From assembly GCF_009739465.1 (NCBI RefSeq), contig NZ_WHOM01000033.1:239085-303084 (forward strand): a stretch of DNA of 64,000 nt, written 5' to 3'. Positions 8,271 to 17,577 of the stretch are shown here, piece by piece. Both the position numbers and the translations under genes were made by a program. The notes under the pieces were generated by a model. That model saw nothing but the letters and a program-made list of their open reading frames with translations, had not been told where the DNA came from and searched no databases. The DNA is from Streptomyces apocyni. GTDB taxonomy: Bacteria; Actinomycetota; Actinomycetes; Streptomycetales; Streptomycetaceae. Each line of letters opens with the position of its first letter. Positions within the stretch are counted from its first letter, which is position 1.

Positions 8271-9296
8271 TCAAGCTCCCTGCTCCCGCCCGTGTTCCTG
8301 CCCGTGATCCCACCCGCGATCCCGCCCGCGGTCCCGCCCGTGCCCCGGCCCGTCGTACGCCGCGAGTGCCTCCCGCGCCACCTGCCGCGCACTGTCGGCG
8401 AGACCCTGCGGCGACACAATGCGCCCGTCCCGGCCCAGCCGCAGCGCCAGCCGGCGCAGCGAACTCGGATCGGGCGTCCGCAGCGTGATCCGCAGCCCCC
8501 CGTCCGACAGGTCCTCCGCACTGTCATGCGGGTAGTACTCGGCCACCCAGCGCCCGCCAGGACCCACCTCGACCACAACCTCGGGATCATCCGCCGAAGG
8601 CTGCACCAGCCCCTCGGACAGGTCACGCAGCTCCAGCTCCGGCGGCGCCGCCGGAGCGTCGAGGATACGGATCTCCGCGACCCGGTCGAGACGGAACGTA
8701 CGCCGGGCCTCCGACAGGCGGCACCAGGCCTCCATATACGTATGCCCGACAGCGAACAGCCGGATCGGGTCCACCTCGCGCTCGGTCAGCTCGTCCCGCG
8801 TCGGCGAGTAGTAGCGCAGCCACAGCCGACGCCGCTCCGAGATGGCCCGGTCCACCTCGGCGAACACCCCGCCCTCGGACTCGAACGTCACCGACAGCCG
8901 GTCACTGGCCCCGGCGGTGTCACCCGCGGCCGCCTCCAGCTTCGCGGTCGCCCGCAGCAGCGCCTGCCGGTCGCTCTCCCGCAGCCCCGGGAGCGTGGCG
9001 ACCGCGCGGGCGGCCACCAGCAGCGCGGTCGCCTCATCGGCCGCCAGCCGGAGCGGCTCGGCCACATCGTCGGGGTTGTGCCACCAGATCCGCTCACCAT
9101 CGGTGTCGATATCCAGCAGGTCACCGCCCCGGAAGCTGGTCCCGCACAGCGGCAGCACATCGAGGTCGGAGATCAGCTCGTCCTCGCTCACCCCGAAGGC
9201 CCGGGCCACATCCGCGATCCGGGCACCGGGGCGCTCCCGCAGATAGGTCACCAGCGACAGCATCCGCCGGGTCTGGTCGATCGCGTTCGCCGCCAT
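8271..9296 (-). CDS. pafC: WYL-domain transcriptional regulator PafC
   Basis: A 341-residue protein with an N-terminal winged-helix segment (RMLSLVTYL...VARAFGVSEDEL), a WYL domain (about residues 160-230) and a C-terminal WCX-like region. In mycobacteria PafB and PafC act together as activator of the RecA/LexA-independent DNA-damage response. The ATG at 9296 has GGGGGAG upstream; the longer frame starting at 9350 would run into pafB. It starts 16 nt after pafB. The final ~20 residues are an odd Arg/Asp/His/Gly tail encoded by six 12-bp tandem repeats. Confidence 0.9.
   Translation of the reverse strand: MAANAIDQTRRMLSLVTYLRERPGARIADVARAFGVSEDELISDLDVLPLCGTSFRGGDLLDIDTDGERIWWHNPDDVAEPLRLAADEATALLVAARAVATLPGLRESDRQALLRATAKLEAAAGDTAGASDRLSVTFESEGGVFAEVDRAISERRRLWLRYYSPTRDELTEREVDPIRLFAVGHTYMEAWCRLSEARRTFRLDRVAEIRILDAPAAPPELELRDLSEGLVQPSADDPEVVVEVGPGGRWVAEYYPHDSAEDLSDGGLRITLRTPDPSSLRRLALRLGRDGRIVSPQGLADSARQVAREALAAYDGPGHGRDRGRDRGWDHGQEHGREQGA
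8282..8353. repeat. Six imperfect 12-bp tandem repeats in the 3' end of pafC
   Basis: Six consecutive units of the type GATCCCGCCCGC (plus strand) occupy 8282-8353. On the minus strand they encode four-residue repeats such as RDRG and DHGQ, forming the low-complexity C-terminal tail of PafC. Length variation by slippage between strains is likely. Confidence 0.8.
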
Positions 9297-9312
9297 CTTC
9301 CGCGTCTCCCCC

Positions 9313-10266
9313 TCAGCCCTTGGCCACGGCGCGCAGCCGGTCCACGACATCAGCCCGCAGCTCGGCGGGCTCCACTACGACCACATCGGCGCCGAACTCC
9401 ACCAGCCAGGCGTCCAGACCGTGCCCGTACGGAATCTCCAACTCGTCCCAGCCGCCGCCCAGCTCCCGCACCGCCGTGGCCCGGGCCCGCAGCGGATAGC
9501 CGGCCCCCGCGCGCAACTCGATCCGCGCCGAGCGGTCGGCGTTCTCCCCCGCCCAGCTCGCGACCGTCTCCCGTACCCGCACCACATCGGGCACCTCGGC
9601 GGTGAACCGTCCGGCACGGGAACGGACCTTGCCGGTGATCCTGGAGAGCCGGAAAACCCGCTCCGCACCACGGTCACGGTCCCAGCCCGCCAGATACCAG
9701 TGCCCTCGCCAGCATTCCAGCGCCCACGGCTCGACATGCCGCACCTCGGGCCGTACCGCGGTCGCCTTGCGGTAGTCGAAGACCACCGGGCGGCGGTCCC
9801 GGCAGGCCAGCATCAACGGCTCGAACGCCGCCTCGTGCACCGGGATACGCGGCTCCAGCGCACTGTGCACCTCCCGCGGATCGGTCTCCTCCGGCATACC
9901 CGCCGCACGCAGCTTCTGCAGCGCGCCACTGGCCGCCCCCGCCAGCCTGGCCTGCTGCCAGACCTTCGCGGCCAGACCGAGCGCCGCGGCCTCCTCGGCG
10001 TCCAGCGTCACCGGCGGCAGCCGGTTGCTGTCCCGCCTCGCCAGATAGCCGACCTCACCGTCGAGGTTCTCGACGGTCTCGATGACCAGGCCCAGCTCAC
10101 GTAGGTCATCCTTGTCCCGCTCGAACATCCGGTTGAAGGCGTCGTCCTGGCCCGCTTCCAGATAGGCCTCGATGGAGCCGCGCAGTTCACGCTTGCTGAG
10201 CGGCCGCCGGGTCCCGAGCAGACACAGCGCCAGATTCATCAGCCGCTCTGCCTTGGCAATCGCCAT
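9313..10266 (-). CDS. pafB: WYL-domain transcriptional regulator PafB
   Basis: A 317-residue protein with an N-terminal helix-turn-helix (AERLMNLALCLLGTRRPLSKRELRGSI), a central linker, a WYL domain (about residues 140-210, with WALECWRGHWYLAGWDRD) and a C-terminal WCX-like region. It is the partner of PafC. The ATG at 10266 is preceded by GGAGAGGG; upstream in-frame sequence is poor coding sequence. pafB and pafC are separated by 16 nt and are evidently an operon. A strong terminator at 10343-10372 isolates it from the FKBP gene upstream. Confidence 0.9.
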   Translation of the reverse strand: MAIAKAERLMNLALCLLGTRRPLSKRELRGSIEAYLEAGQDDAFNRMFERDKDDLRELGLVIETVENLDGEVGYLARRDSNRLPPVTLDAEEAAALGLAAKVWQQARLAGAASGALQKLRAAGMPEETDPREVHSALEPRIPVHEAAFEPLMLACRDRRPVVFDYRKATAVRPEVRHVEPWALECWRGHWYLAGWDRDRGAERVFRLSRITGKVRSRAGRFTAEVPDVVRVRETVASWAGENADRSARIELRAGAGYPLRARATAVRELGGGWDELEIPYGHGLDAWLVEFGADVVVVEPAELRADVVDRLRAVAKG

Positions 10267-10342
10267 CGACGCCCTCTCCACCCTCCCACAAGTGCTGCTA
10301 CGACCGTTGACCGTACCGCTCCGGGGACGCGTGGCAAAAGCC

Positions 10343-10372
10343 GAGGGCCCATGCCGGTCAGCATGGGCCCTC
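10343..10372 (-). terminator. Rho-independent-type terminator after the small FKBP gene
   Basis: A perfect 12-bp stem GAGGGCCCATGC/GCATGGGCCCTC with a 6-nt loop. On the minus strand it is followed by GGCTTTTGCC. It lies 55 nt past the FKBP stop codon. Confidence 0.8.
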
Positions 10373-10427
10373 CACTCGTTCACACCCGGCCGGACATCCG
10401 TCCGACCGGACTGCGATCAGACGGCGG

Positions 10428-10802
10428 TCAGACGGCGACCAGGTCGCAGACGAAGATCAGCGTCTCGCCCGGCGCGATCCGGCCACCGCCGGCGCCCCGG
10501 TCGCCGTAGGCCAGGTGCGGCGGGATGGTCAGCTGGCGACGCCCGCCCACCTTCATGCCCTGCACACCCTTGTCCCAGCCGCTGATGACCTGACCGGCGC
10601 CCAGCTCGAAGGACAGCGGCTTACCGCGGTTCCAGCTCGCGTCGAACTCCTCACCGGAGGAGAAGGACACGCCCACGTAGTGGACCTCGACACTGTCGCC
10701 CGCCTTGGCCACCGGGCCGTCGCCCTCCCAGATGTCCTTGATCTCAAGGTCCTTCGGGGGCTCCCCGCCCGGGAAGTCGATCTCGGGCTTTTCGATGCTC
10801 AC
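10428..10802 (-). CDS. FKBP-type peptidyl-prolyl cis-trans isomerase (small, cytoplasmic)
   Basis: A 124-residue single-domain FKBP with the typical VHYVGVSFSSGEEFDASW strand, the GWDKGVQGMKVGG active-site loop and the terminal ETLIFVCDLV strand. It catalyses proline isomerisation during folding. The GTG at 10802 is preceded by AGGAG at 7 nt, and its N-terminus (SIEKPEIDFPGGEPP) is typical of streptomycete FKBPs. It lies 55 nt downstream of the lipoprotein FKBP gene. Confidence 0.92.
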   Translation of the reverse strand: MSIEKPEIDFPGGEPPKDLEIKDIWEGDGPVAKAGDSVEVHYVGVSFSSGEEFDASWNRGKPLSFELGAGQVISGWDKGVQGMKVGGRRQLTIPPHLAYGDRGAGGGRIAPGETLIFVCDLVAV

Positions 10803-10857
10803 GTCAAACGCTCCTGCTTCTGCTGATGGCAACCGGGACAGTCTTACAGATGCGCCG

Positions 10858-11871
10858 TCACATCTTGGCGATGATGTCGACCGAGAAGACCAGCGTCGAG
10901 TTCGCCGGGATCTCCCCCTTCTCCTGATCCCCGTACCCCAGGTCCGGCGGCACGACCACCAGTACACGGCTGCCGACCTTCTTGCCCGTCAGCCCCTGCG
11001 ACCAGCCCTTGACCACCTCACTCAGCGCGAACTGAGCCAGCTCACCGCGCTTGTACGAGGAGTCGAACTCCTTCCCGCCGTCCCACAGCACGCCCTTGTA
11101 CTGCACCAGGACACTGTCGGACGCCTTCAGCTCCTCACCCTCACCCTCGATGACGTAGTTCGACACCAGCTTCTTCGGCTCGTCCTTCTCCGGGACATCG
11201 ATCGACGGAGCCTTGCCGTCGGTGTTCGTGCCCACCTTCGGCAGGTCGATGTTGTCCTGCGCCACCTCCGTGCCCTTGGCGGCGCTCTTGCCGTTGAAGG
11301 AGTCCACGATGTCCACGACGAACACCAGCGTGTCGGTGCCCTTGATCTCCGCCTGCGGGTTGCCCTGCTCGCCATAGCCAAGCGCCGGCGGGATCGCCAG
11401 TTCGACCCGGCTACCGATCTTCTTGCCCACCAGCCCCTGGTCCCAGCCCGGGATGACCCGGCCCACACCGATCGGGAAGACCGCCGGAGCACCACGGTCA
11501 TAGGAGTTGTCGAACACCTTGGCCGTATCCCAGATCTGACCGAGATAATCAGCCTGCAGGAAGTCCCCCTTCGCCACGACCCCGCCCTCGCCCCCGATCA
11601 CGGTCTTCACCGCGAGGTCAGACGACGGCCTACCGGAACCCTTGGCCACGGTCGGCTTCTCACCGAACTCCGTACCCTCGGTGATCTCCGGCACAGGGCC
11701 GTCCACGATCTTCGCCTTCGCCGCATCTCCGGAACCAGGAGACTCCGGGGACTCGGGGCTGGGCTCGGACTTGCTCTTGTCGCTCTTTTCATCGCCGCAG
11801 CCAGCGAGCGTCAGCAGTCCAGCGGGGACGGCCAGGAGCAGGGAACGTCGGCGCACAATGGGCCTCATCAT
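10858..11871 (-). CDS. FKBP-type prolyl isomerase lipoprotein with two FKBP domains
   Basis: A 337-residue secreted lipoprotein. The signal peptide has an Arg-rich n-region (RPIVRRRS) and lipobox LAGC with Cys25. A Ser/Glu/Pro-rich linker leads to two FKBP domains (about residues 85-200 and 230-337), each with a GWxQGL(V/T)GKK(I/V)GSR loop. It probably assists folding of proteins outside the membrane. Two adjacent ATG codons (11871, 11868) are both possible starts, and no strong ribosome site is visible. It lies between pafA and the small FKBP gene. Confidence 0.9.
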   Translation of the reverse strand: MMRPIVRRRSLLLAVPAGLLTLAGCGDEKSDKSKSEPSPESPESPGSGDAAKAKIVDGPVPEITEGTEFGEKPTVAKGSGRPSSDLAVKTVIGGEGGVVAKGDFLQADYLGQIWDTAKVFDNSYDRGAPAVFPIGVGRVIPGWDQGLVGKKIGSRVELAIPPALGYGEQGNPQAEIKGTDTLVFVVDIVDSFNGKSAAKGTEVAQDNIDLPKVGTNTDGKAPSIDVPEKDEPKKLVSNYVIEGEGEELKASDSVLVQYKGVLWDGGKEFDSSYKRGELAQFALSEVVKGWSQGLTGKKVGSRVLVVVPPDLGYGDQEKGEIPANSTLVFSVDIIAKM

Positions 11872-11918
11872 CGGTCGATCTTGCGGGGTCGGGTGCCCGC
11901 AACTCTACGACGCGCGAA

Positions 11919-11947
11919 GGGCGCCGCACGAAAGCCGTACGGCGCCC
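11919..11947 (-). terminator. Hairpin downstream of pafA
   Basis: Arms GGGCGCCGCACG and CGTACGGCGCCC pair with one mismatch around an AAAGC loop, 41 nt past the pafA stop codon. Probable terminator or attenuator between pafA and the FKBP lipoprotein gene. Confidence 0.55.
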
Positions 11948-11987
11948 CGCGTTGCGCTCCGCCCCCGAAAAGGCGGCCCGCCCCACC

Positions 11988-13349
11988 TCACATACCAGCG
12001 ATCAGCTTCTCCACCCGGTCGTCCACCGACCTGAACGGGTCCTTGCACAGCACGGTGCGCTGCGCCTGGTCGTTCAGCTTCAGATGCACCCAGTCGACCG
12101 TGAAGTCACGGCGCTGCTCCTGGGCGCGGCGGATGAAGTCACCGCGCAGCCGGGCCCGGGTGGTCTGCGGCGGCACCGACTTCCCCTCGAACACCTTCAA
12201 GTCGTTGCAGATCCGGGCCGCTTGCCCCTTCTTCTCCAGCAGGTAGTACAGACCACGACGACGATGAATGTCGTGATACGCGAGGTCTATCTGAGCGACC
12301 CGCGGATGCGACATGGTCATGTTGTGCTTGGCGCGGTACCGCTCGATGAGCTTGTACTTCATGACCCAGTCGATCTCGGTGTCGATACGGTCGAGATCCT
12401 CCGCCTCGATCGCGTCCAGCGTCCGGCCCCACAACTCCAGGACCTGCTCCACCGTGCCCGTACGAATACCCCGGCGGTCGACGAAGTCCACCGCCTTCTC
12501 GTAGTACTCGCGCTGCACCTCAAGCGCCGAAGCCTCACGCCCACTGGCCAGGCGCACCTTGCGCCGGCCCGTGAGGTCGTGACTGACCTCACGGATGGCC
12601 CGGATCGGGTTCTCCAGCGTCAGATCCCGCATCACCGTGCCCGCCTCGATCATGCGCAGCACCAGATCCGTCGCGCCGACCTTCAGCAGCATCGTCGTCT
12701 CGGACATGTTCGAGTCGCCGACGATGACATGCAGCCTGCGGTACCGCTCAGCGTCCGCGTGCGGCTCATCACGCGTGTTGATGATCGGGCGGGAGCGGGT
12801 GGTCGCCGAAGAGACCCCCTCCCAGATGTGCTCAGCCCGCTGACTGACGCAGTACACCGCACCTCGCGGAGTCTGCAGCACCTTCCCCGCGCCACACAGC
12901 AGCTGACGGGTCACCAGGAACGGAATGAGAATATCCGCGAGCCGGGAGAACTCCCCATGACGGGCCACCAGATAGTTCTCGTGGCAACCATAGGAGTTCC
13001 CCGCCGAGTCGGTGTTGTTCTTGAAGAGATAGACGTCGCCCGCGATTCCCTCCTCATGCAGACGGCGTTCGGCGTCGACGAGCAGGCCCTCCAGGATGCG
13101 CTCGCCCGCCTTGTCGTGGGTGACCAGCTCGGTCACGTTGTCGCACTCGGGAGTCGCGTACTCCGGATGCGAACCCACGTCCAAGTACAAGCGGGCGCCG
13201 TTCCGCAGGAAGACGTTGCTACTGCGGCCCCATGACACAACACGGCGGAAGAGGTAGCGCGCCACCTCGTCAGGAGACAGACGGCGCTGCCCCCTGAACG
13301 TACACGTGACGCCGTACTCGTTCTCCAGCCCGAAAATGCGGCGGTCCAT
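11988..13349 (-). CDS. pafA: Pup-protein ligase PafA
   Basis: A 453-residue carboxylate-amine ligase related to glutamine synthetase. It forms an isopeptide bond between the C-terminal Glu of deamidated Pup and substrate lysines. The metal-binding Glu9 (MDRRIFGLE) and catalytic-base Asp57 (RLYLD) sit at the positions known from mycobacterial PafA. Further motifs are [18 protein letters not shown] and [23 protein letters not shown]. The ATG has no ribosome site; TAATGT (13356-13361) lies 6 nt upstream, so the message may be leaderless with its promoter at the end of the MFS gene. Confidence 0.96.
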   Translation of the reverse strand: MDRRIFGLENEYGVTCTFRGQRRLSPDEVARYLFRRVVSWGRSSNVFLRNGARLYLDVGSHPEYATPECDNVTELVTHDKAGERILEGLLVDAERRLHEEGIAGDVYLFKNNTDSAGNSYGCHENYLVARHGEFSRLADILIPFLVTRQLLCGAGKVLQTPRGAVYCVSQRAEHIWEGVSSATTRSRPIINTRDEPHADAERYRRLHVIVGDSNMSETTMLLKVGATDLVLRMIEAGTVMRDLTLENPIRAIREVSHDLTGRRKVRLASGREASALEVQREYYEKAVDFVDRRGIRTGTVEQVLELWGRTLDAIEAEDLDRIDTEIDWVMKYKLIERYRAKHNMTMSHPRVAQIDLAYHDIHRRRGLYYLLEKKGQAARICNDLKVFEGKSVPPQTTRARLRGDFIRRAQEQRRDFTVDWVHLKLNDQAQRTVLCKDPFRSVDDRVEKLIAGM

Positions 13350-13358
13350 GACTGAACA

Positions 13359-14618
13359 TTACGCCTGATGCCCCGCACTGAAACCGGGTTCGACAGCACC
13401 GTTTCGATCACTTTCGGACGAGCCGGTCACCCGCACCGTACGAACCGGAGCCGCCAGCACCCGAACCGTCGCCATCAGAACCAGGAACGCGGCCGCTCCC
13501 CCACCGCCCGCCACCACGAAACCCGCGACGGTCCCGCCCCCTTCAATCGCCGGCCCCGCCACGCCCGTGCCCAGCGCCGCCCCCACACCGAACGTCGTCA
13601 CCAGCCACGAGAACGCCTCCGTGACCGTCCCCGCCGGCGCATGCCGATCCACCACAATGAACGCACACGCCAACGACGGCGCCAGAAACACACCCGACAC
13701 CGCCGCCAACGCACACATCGCCAGCACCCCCGGCGTCAGCACCAACGGCAGATACCCCAGCGCCAGCAACCCCACCAGCACCCGCAGCCGCCGCTCCGGC
13801 ACCCCCGCCCACTGCCGCGCCCCGTACAACGCACCACCGACCAGCGCGCCGAGGCCCAGTGACGCCATCAGCCAGCCGTACACGGCCTCCCGCCCATGGT
13901 CGTCCGCGTACGCCACACCGGCCACCGTGATCGACCCCAGCGCGAGCCCCACGAAGAAGAACGCACCCAGCAACGCCAGCAGCCCCGGCGAACGCAACGC
14001 CCCCAGCCAGTGCGCCTCACGCGGCGCCGACCGCCACGCGCGCGACGGCCCCGACACCACGACCGACACCGCACCGGCGACCCCGATCACATTGATCACC
14101 AGCAGCGCCGCGGGAGCCGACCACAGCGACACGATCAGCGTCACCAGCAACGGCCCCACCGTGAACAGGATCTCCTGCGCCACCGCGTCCAGCGCATATG
14201 CCGCGTGCACCCGGTCCTCACGCCCCAGCACACTCGGCCACAGCGCCCGCAGCCCGCCCTCAAGCGGCGGCGTGAACAGCCCCGCCATCCCCACGGCCGC
14301 ATAGGCCAGGGGCAACGACCCGATACCCGAGAACGCGAACACCGCCATCCCCGCCGCCGACAAGACCGCCGCGGGGAACATCACCCGCGGCTGCCCCCGA
14401 AGATCGACCACACGGCCCAACAGCGGCTGCCCCAGTGCCATCGCCAGGCCATAGACGGCCGCCAGCGCCCCGGCCAGGGTGTAGCTGCCGCCCTCGGCAC
14501 GCGTGAACAGCACGATCGCGACATGACCGGTGGCACTCGGCAGCCGACCGACCAGCGTCCCGCCGAGCAGCCTGGCCGCATGCCGCGTCCGCAGCAGGTC
14601 CACATATCCCGCGGCCAT
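13359..14618 (-). CDS. MFS transporter
   Basis: A 419-residue integral membrane protein with about 12 hydrophobic segments and a major-facilitator-type cytoplasmic loop (GQPLLGRVVDLRGQPR). The substrate cannot be inferred. It is divergent from a LacI-family gene, with a perfect palindrome between them, so LacI-type control is likely. The ATG at 14618 has GAGAGGGG upstream. It ends 9 nt before the pafA start, so read-through could reach pafA. A drug or sugar efflux role is possible. Confidence 0.82.
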   Translation of the reverse strand: MAAGYVDLLRTRHAARLLGGTLVGRLPSATGHVAIVLFTRAEGGSYTLAGALAAVYGLAMALGQPLLGRVVDLRGQPRVMFPAAVLSAAGMAVFAFSGIGSLPLAYAAVGMAGLFTPPLEGGLRALWPSVLGREDRVHAAYALDAVAQEILFTVGPLLVTLIVSLWSAPAALLVINVIGVAGAVSVVVSGPSRAWRSAPREAHWLGALRSPGLLALLGAFFFVGLALGSITVAGVAYADDHGREAVYGWLMASLGLGALVGGALYGARQWAGVPERRLRVLVGLLALGYLPLVLTPGVLAMCALAAVSGVFLAPSLACAFIVVDRHAPAGTVTEAFSWLVTTFGVGAALGTGVAGPAIEGGGTVAGFVVAGGGGAAAFLVLMATVRVLAAPVRTVRVTGSSESDRNGAVEPGFSAGHQA

Positions 14619-14648
14619 GTACGGCCCCTCTCACCCACACCGAGGTTT

Positions 14649-14675
14649 TACGTATAACGTCTGCCGTTATACGTA
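14649..14675. promoter_or_regulatory. Palindromic operator between the MFS gene and the LacI-family gene
   Basis: A perfect inverted repeat TACGTATAACG-TCTGC-CGTTATACGTA. Each arm contains a TATAAC/TATACG sequence that could act as a -10 element, so one bound repressor could block both divergent promoters. It is the most likely binding site of the adjacent LacI-family protein. Confidence 0.75.
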
Positions 14676-14782
14676 CCATGAGCCCAGCCAACAGGTCCAC
14701 CCAGAGACCACGCGGCGACCACACAGCGACCCCACCACCAGCATCCGCCGCCCCCGCGGCAACCGCACGAGAGGAGCCCCCC

Positions 14783-15784
14783 GTGGCACGGCCCACGAGC
14801 AAAGACGTGGCCCACGCCGCCGGCGTCTCCCAAGCCGCCGTCTCCCTCGTACTCGGCGACAAATGGCGCGGCCGCGTCTCCGAACGCACCGCCCAACGCG
14901 TCCGCGCCACCGCACGCGAACTCGGCTACCGGCCCAACCTCGCCGCCCGCAGCCTCCGCCTCGGCACCACCCGCACCGCACTCCTCGTCGTCCCCGCCCT
15001 CACCCACGACTTCTTCGCCCGCGTCTACACCGGCGCCGCCCGCATCGCCACCACCCACGACTTCGGCGTCGTCCTCTACCCCTCACCCGAAGGCATCGGC
15101 CCCGCCAAAGACCCCTTCGCCTCCGCCCGTACCGCACTCGACGGCGTCATCGCCTCCTCCATGGCCGCCGAAGCCCTCACCGCCATCCGCGGCGCCGACC
15201 TCCCCCTCGTCATGCTCGACAGCGACCCCACCGACCCCACCCCCGCCGCCCACGTCAACGTCGACCTCGCCGACGGCATGCGCCAAGCAACCGAACACCT
15301 CCTCACACTCGGCCACCGCCACTTCCTGCACCTCGCCGCCGACGTCGACTCCTGGACCTTCCACGTACGCGCCAGGGCCCTCGCCGAAACCCTCAGCACC
15401 ACCCCCGACGCCACCGCCCGCACCGCCCCCGCACCCCTCGCCGTACACGAAGCACGAGCAGCCGCGGAACACGCCCTCACCGCACCGGGCCCCCGTCCCA
15501 CCGCCGTCATCTGCGACGACGACATCATCGCCGCAGGCGCCTGCAAAGCCGCCCGCCGCCTCGGCCTACACATCCCCCACGACCTCTCCATCACCGGCTT
15601 CGACGACCTCACCCTCGCCACCGCCGTCGACCCCGAACTCACCACCATCCGCCTCCCCGCCGAACACGTCGGCGAACGCGGCATGGAAGCCCTCCTCGCC
15701 GTACTCGACGGCCGCACCCCCGCACACGACCCACTCCCCGTCGAACTCGTCGTACGCGACTCCACCGCACCACCCCCGCCCTAA
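14783..15784 (+). CDS. LacI-family transcriptional regulator
   Basis: A 333-residue repressor: N-terminal LacI helix-turn-helix (TSKDVAHAAGVSQAAVSLVLG, about residues 4-24) with hinge ELGYRPNLAARSLR, followed by a periplasmic-binding-protein-like effector domain (about residues 60-330) ending in TIRLPAEHVGERGMEALL. The GTG at 14783 has GAGGAG 6 nt upstream; an ATG at 14678 would add 35 low-complexity residues and lacks a ribosome site. Divergent from the MFS gene and probably its repressor. The effector is unknown. Confidence 0.88.
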   Translation: MARPTSKDVAHAAGVSQAAVSLVLGDKWRGRVSERTAQRVRATARELGYRPNLAARSLRLGTTRTALLVVPALTHDFFARVYTGAARIATTHDFGVVLYPSPEGIGPAKDPFASARTALDGVIASSMAAEALTAIRGADLPLVMLDSDPTDPTPAAHVNVDLADGMRQATEHLLTLGHRHFLHLAADVDSWTFHVRARALAETLSTTPDATARTAPAPLAVHEARAAAEHALTAPGPRPTAVICDDDIIAAGACKAARRLGLHIPHDLSITGFDDLTLATAVDPELTTIRLPAEHVGERGMEALLAVLDGRTPAHDPLPVELVVRDSTAPPPP

Positions 15785-15801
15785 CCCGCCCCACGACGCA
15801 C

Positions 15802-15838
15802 CGCGCCCCCGCGTCGCACGAAACGACACGGGGGCGCG
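15802..15838. terminator. Bidirectional terminator between the LacI-family gene and prcA
   Basis: Arms CGCGCCCCCGCGTCG and CGACACGGGGGCGCG pair over 15 bp with one mismatch and a 7-nt loop, between two convergent genes. Confidence 0.75.
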
Positions 15839-15865
15839 AACACCTACCCAGAAGGCGAGAAAGAG

Positions 15866-16651
15866 CTACTCCGCGCTCTCCGCGCCCCCTCCACCCTCCC
15901 CAGTCTCCTCATCCGACGGAGCCTCCGTCGGCGTGGTAGCCGCAGCGTCCGCCTCCGCCTCCAGCAGACGACTCAACTGCCGCCCCACAATCCGCTTGAA
16001 CTTCCGCTGCTGCGGACGCGTACGATCCAGCACCGCCACCTCAAGACGCTCCGCGGGAATCTCCCGCTCACCGCCGTTCGGCTCACGCGACAGCGCCTGA
16101 ACCGCCAGCTGCAACGCCTCCGCCAGACTCATCCCATCCCGATGACGCTGGTCCAGGAAACTGCTGATCTGCTCCGCGTTACCGCCAACCGCCACCGCGC
16201 CGTGCTCATCGACGATCGACCCGTCATGCGGCAACCGATAGATCTGATCACCCGCCGCCTCGGCGCCCACCTCGGCGACAACCAACTCCACCTCATACGG
16301 CTTCTCAGCCTGACTCGAGAAGATCGTCCCCAACGTCTGCGCATAGACGTTCGCCAGACCACGCGCCGTCACATCATCACGGTCATACGTATACCCACGC
16401 AGATCCGCATAACGGACCCCACCGATCCGAAGATTCTCGTACTCGTTGTACTTACCGGCGGCCGCGAAACCGATCCGGTCATAGATCTCGCTGAACTTAT
16501 GCAGCGCACGGGACGGGTTCTCGCCGACAAACACAATGCCGTCGGCGAACTGCAGCACAACAAGGCTGCGACCACGGGCGATCCCCTTACGGGCATACTC
16601 CGCCCGGTCGGCCATGGCCTGCTGGGGTGAGACATAGAACGGCGTCGACAC
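15866..16651 (-). CDS. prcA: 20S proteasome subunit alpha
   Basis: A 261-residue alpha subunit. The N-terminus ([21 protein letters not shown]) is the conserved alpha-ring gate helix; the body has the proteasome fold ([20 protein letters not shown]). The last ~25 residues are a disordered, acidic Glu/Gly/Ala tail common in streptomycetes. Alpha rings cap the beta rings and dock the ARC ATPase. The GTG at 16651 has AAGGGA about 10 nt upstream. It lies 80 nt after prcB, last in the pup-endonuclease-prcB-prcA order. Confidence 0.96.
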   Translation of the reverse strand: MSTPFYVSPQQAMADRAEYARKGIARGRSLVVLQFADGIVFVGENPSRALHKFSEIYDRIGFAAAGKYNEYENLRIGGVRYADLRGYTYDRDDVTARGLANVYAQTLGTIFSSQAEKPYEVELVVAEVGAEAAGDQIYRLPHDGSIVDEHGAVAVGGNAEQISSFLDQRHRDGMSLAEALQLAVQALSREPNGGEREIPAERLEVAVLDRTRPQQRKFKRIVGRQLSRLLEAEADAAATTPTEAPSDEETGEGGGGAESAE

Positions 16652-16731
16652 CGGCTATCCGTCCCTTCCTATCAGTGACAAGTGAACTCCGGACCCCACT
16701 TCCGCCCGGCCCATCAGAACCACACAGCCCC

Positions 16732-17577
16732 TCAGAGCAACGCGGCACGCGGACCATCGGGCCGCTCAAGCCGCCGCTCCGTGATCTGACGAGCCAACTC
16801 AGACGACTCCTCCTCCGAAAGCCTCCGGAACCCCTCATCGGAGATCACCGTGACAATCGGGAAGATACGCCGAGCCATATCCGGACCACCCGTCGCCGAG
16901 TCGTCATCCGCCGCGTCATACAACGCCTGCACCACCAGTGTCGTCGCCTCCTGCTCCGTCAGATCCTCGCGGTACAGCTTCTTCATCGACCCACGCGCGA
17001 AGATCGAACCCGAGCCCGTCGCCGCGTACCCCTGCTCCTCAGAACGGCCACCCGTCACGTCATACGAGAAGATCCGCCCCTTCTCACGATCCAGGTCATA
17101 CCCCGCGAACAGCGGCACCACGGCCAGACCCTGCATCGCCATCCCGAGATTCGACCGAATCATCGTCGACAGGCGATTCGCCTTACCCTCCAACGACAGC
17201 TGCGCACCCTCAACCTTCTCGAAGTGCTCCAGCTCCAACTGGAAGAGCTTCACCATCTCCACCGCGAGCCCAGCCGTGCCCGCGATCCCGACGGCCGAGT
17301 ACTCATCCGCCGGGAACACCTTCTCGATGTCCCGCTGCGCGATCATGTTCCCCATGGTCGCCCGCCGGTCACCGGCGAGCACCACACCGCCGGGGAACGT
17401 CGCCGCCACGATCGTCGTGCCATGCGGCGCCTGTACCGCGCCCTGCCCGGGCGGCAGTTGGCGACTGCCCGGCAGCACGTCCGGCTGATGCACGGCCAGG
17501 AAGTCTACGAAGGACGACGACCCAGGCGTCAGGAAGGCAGCTGGTAGACGCCCGGTGCTACGAGGATTGGCTTCCAC
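16732..17577 (-). CDS. prcB: 20S proteasome subunit beta
   Basis: A 281-residue precursor. Autocleavage is predicted in [12 protein letters not shown], exposing Thr54 as the N-terminal nucleophile of the peptidase. Asp and Lys of the usual catalytic set are in the following strands ([20 protein letters not shown]). The first 53 residues are the propeptide needed for assembly. The GTG start is preceded by GGGAGGAAA. The first 49 nt, with the ribosome site just upstream, lie inside the 3' end of the endonuclease gene in another frame, implying translational coupling. Confidence 0.96.
   Translation of the reverse strand: MEANPRSTGRLPAAFLTPGSSSFVDFLAVHQPDVLPGSRQLPPGQGAVQAPHGTTIVAATFPGGVVLAGDRRATMGNMIAQRDIEKVFPADEYSAVGIAGTAGLAVEMVKLFQLELEHFEKVEGAQLSLEGKANRLSTMIRSNLGMAMQGLAVVPLFAGYDLDREKGRIFSYDVTGGRSEEQGYAATGSGSIFARGSMKKLYREDLTEQEATTLVVQALYDAADDDSATGGPDMARRIFPIVTVISDEGFRRLSEEESSELARQITERRLERPDGPRAALL

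Noticed and set aside
14678..14782. An upstream ATG for the LacI-family regulator
   Set aside because: It would add 35 low-complexity residues and lacks a ribosome site; the GTG at 14783 has GAGGAG at ideal spacing and places the helix-turn-helix at the N-terminus.
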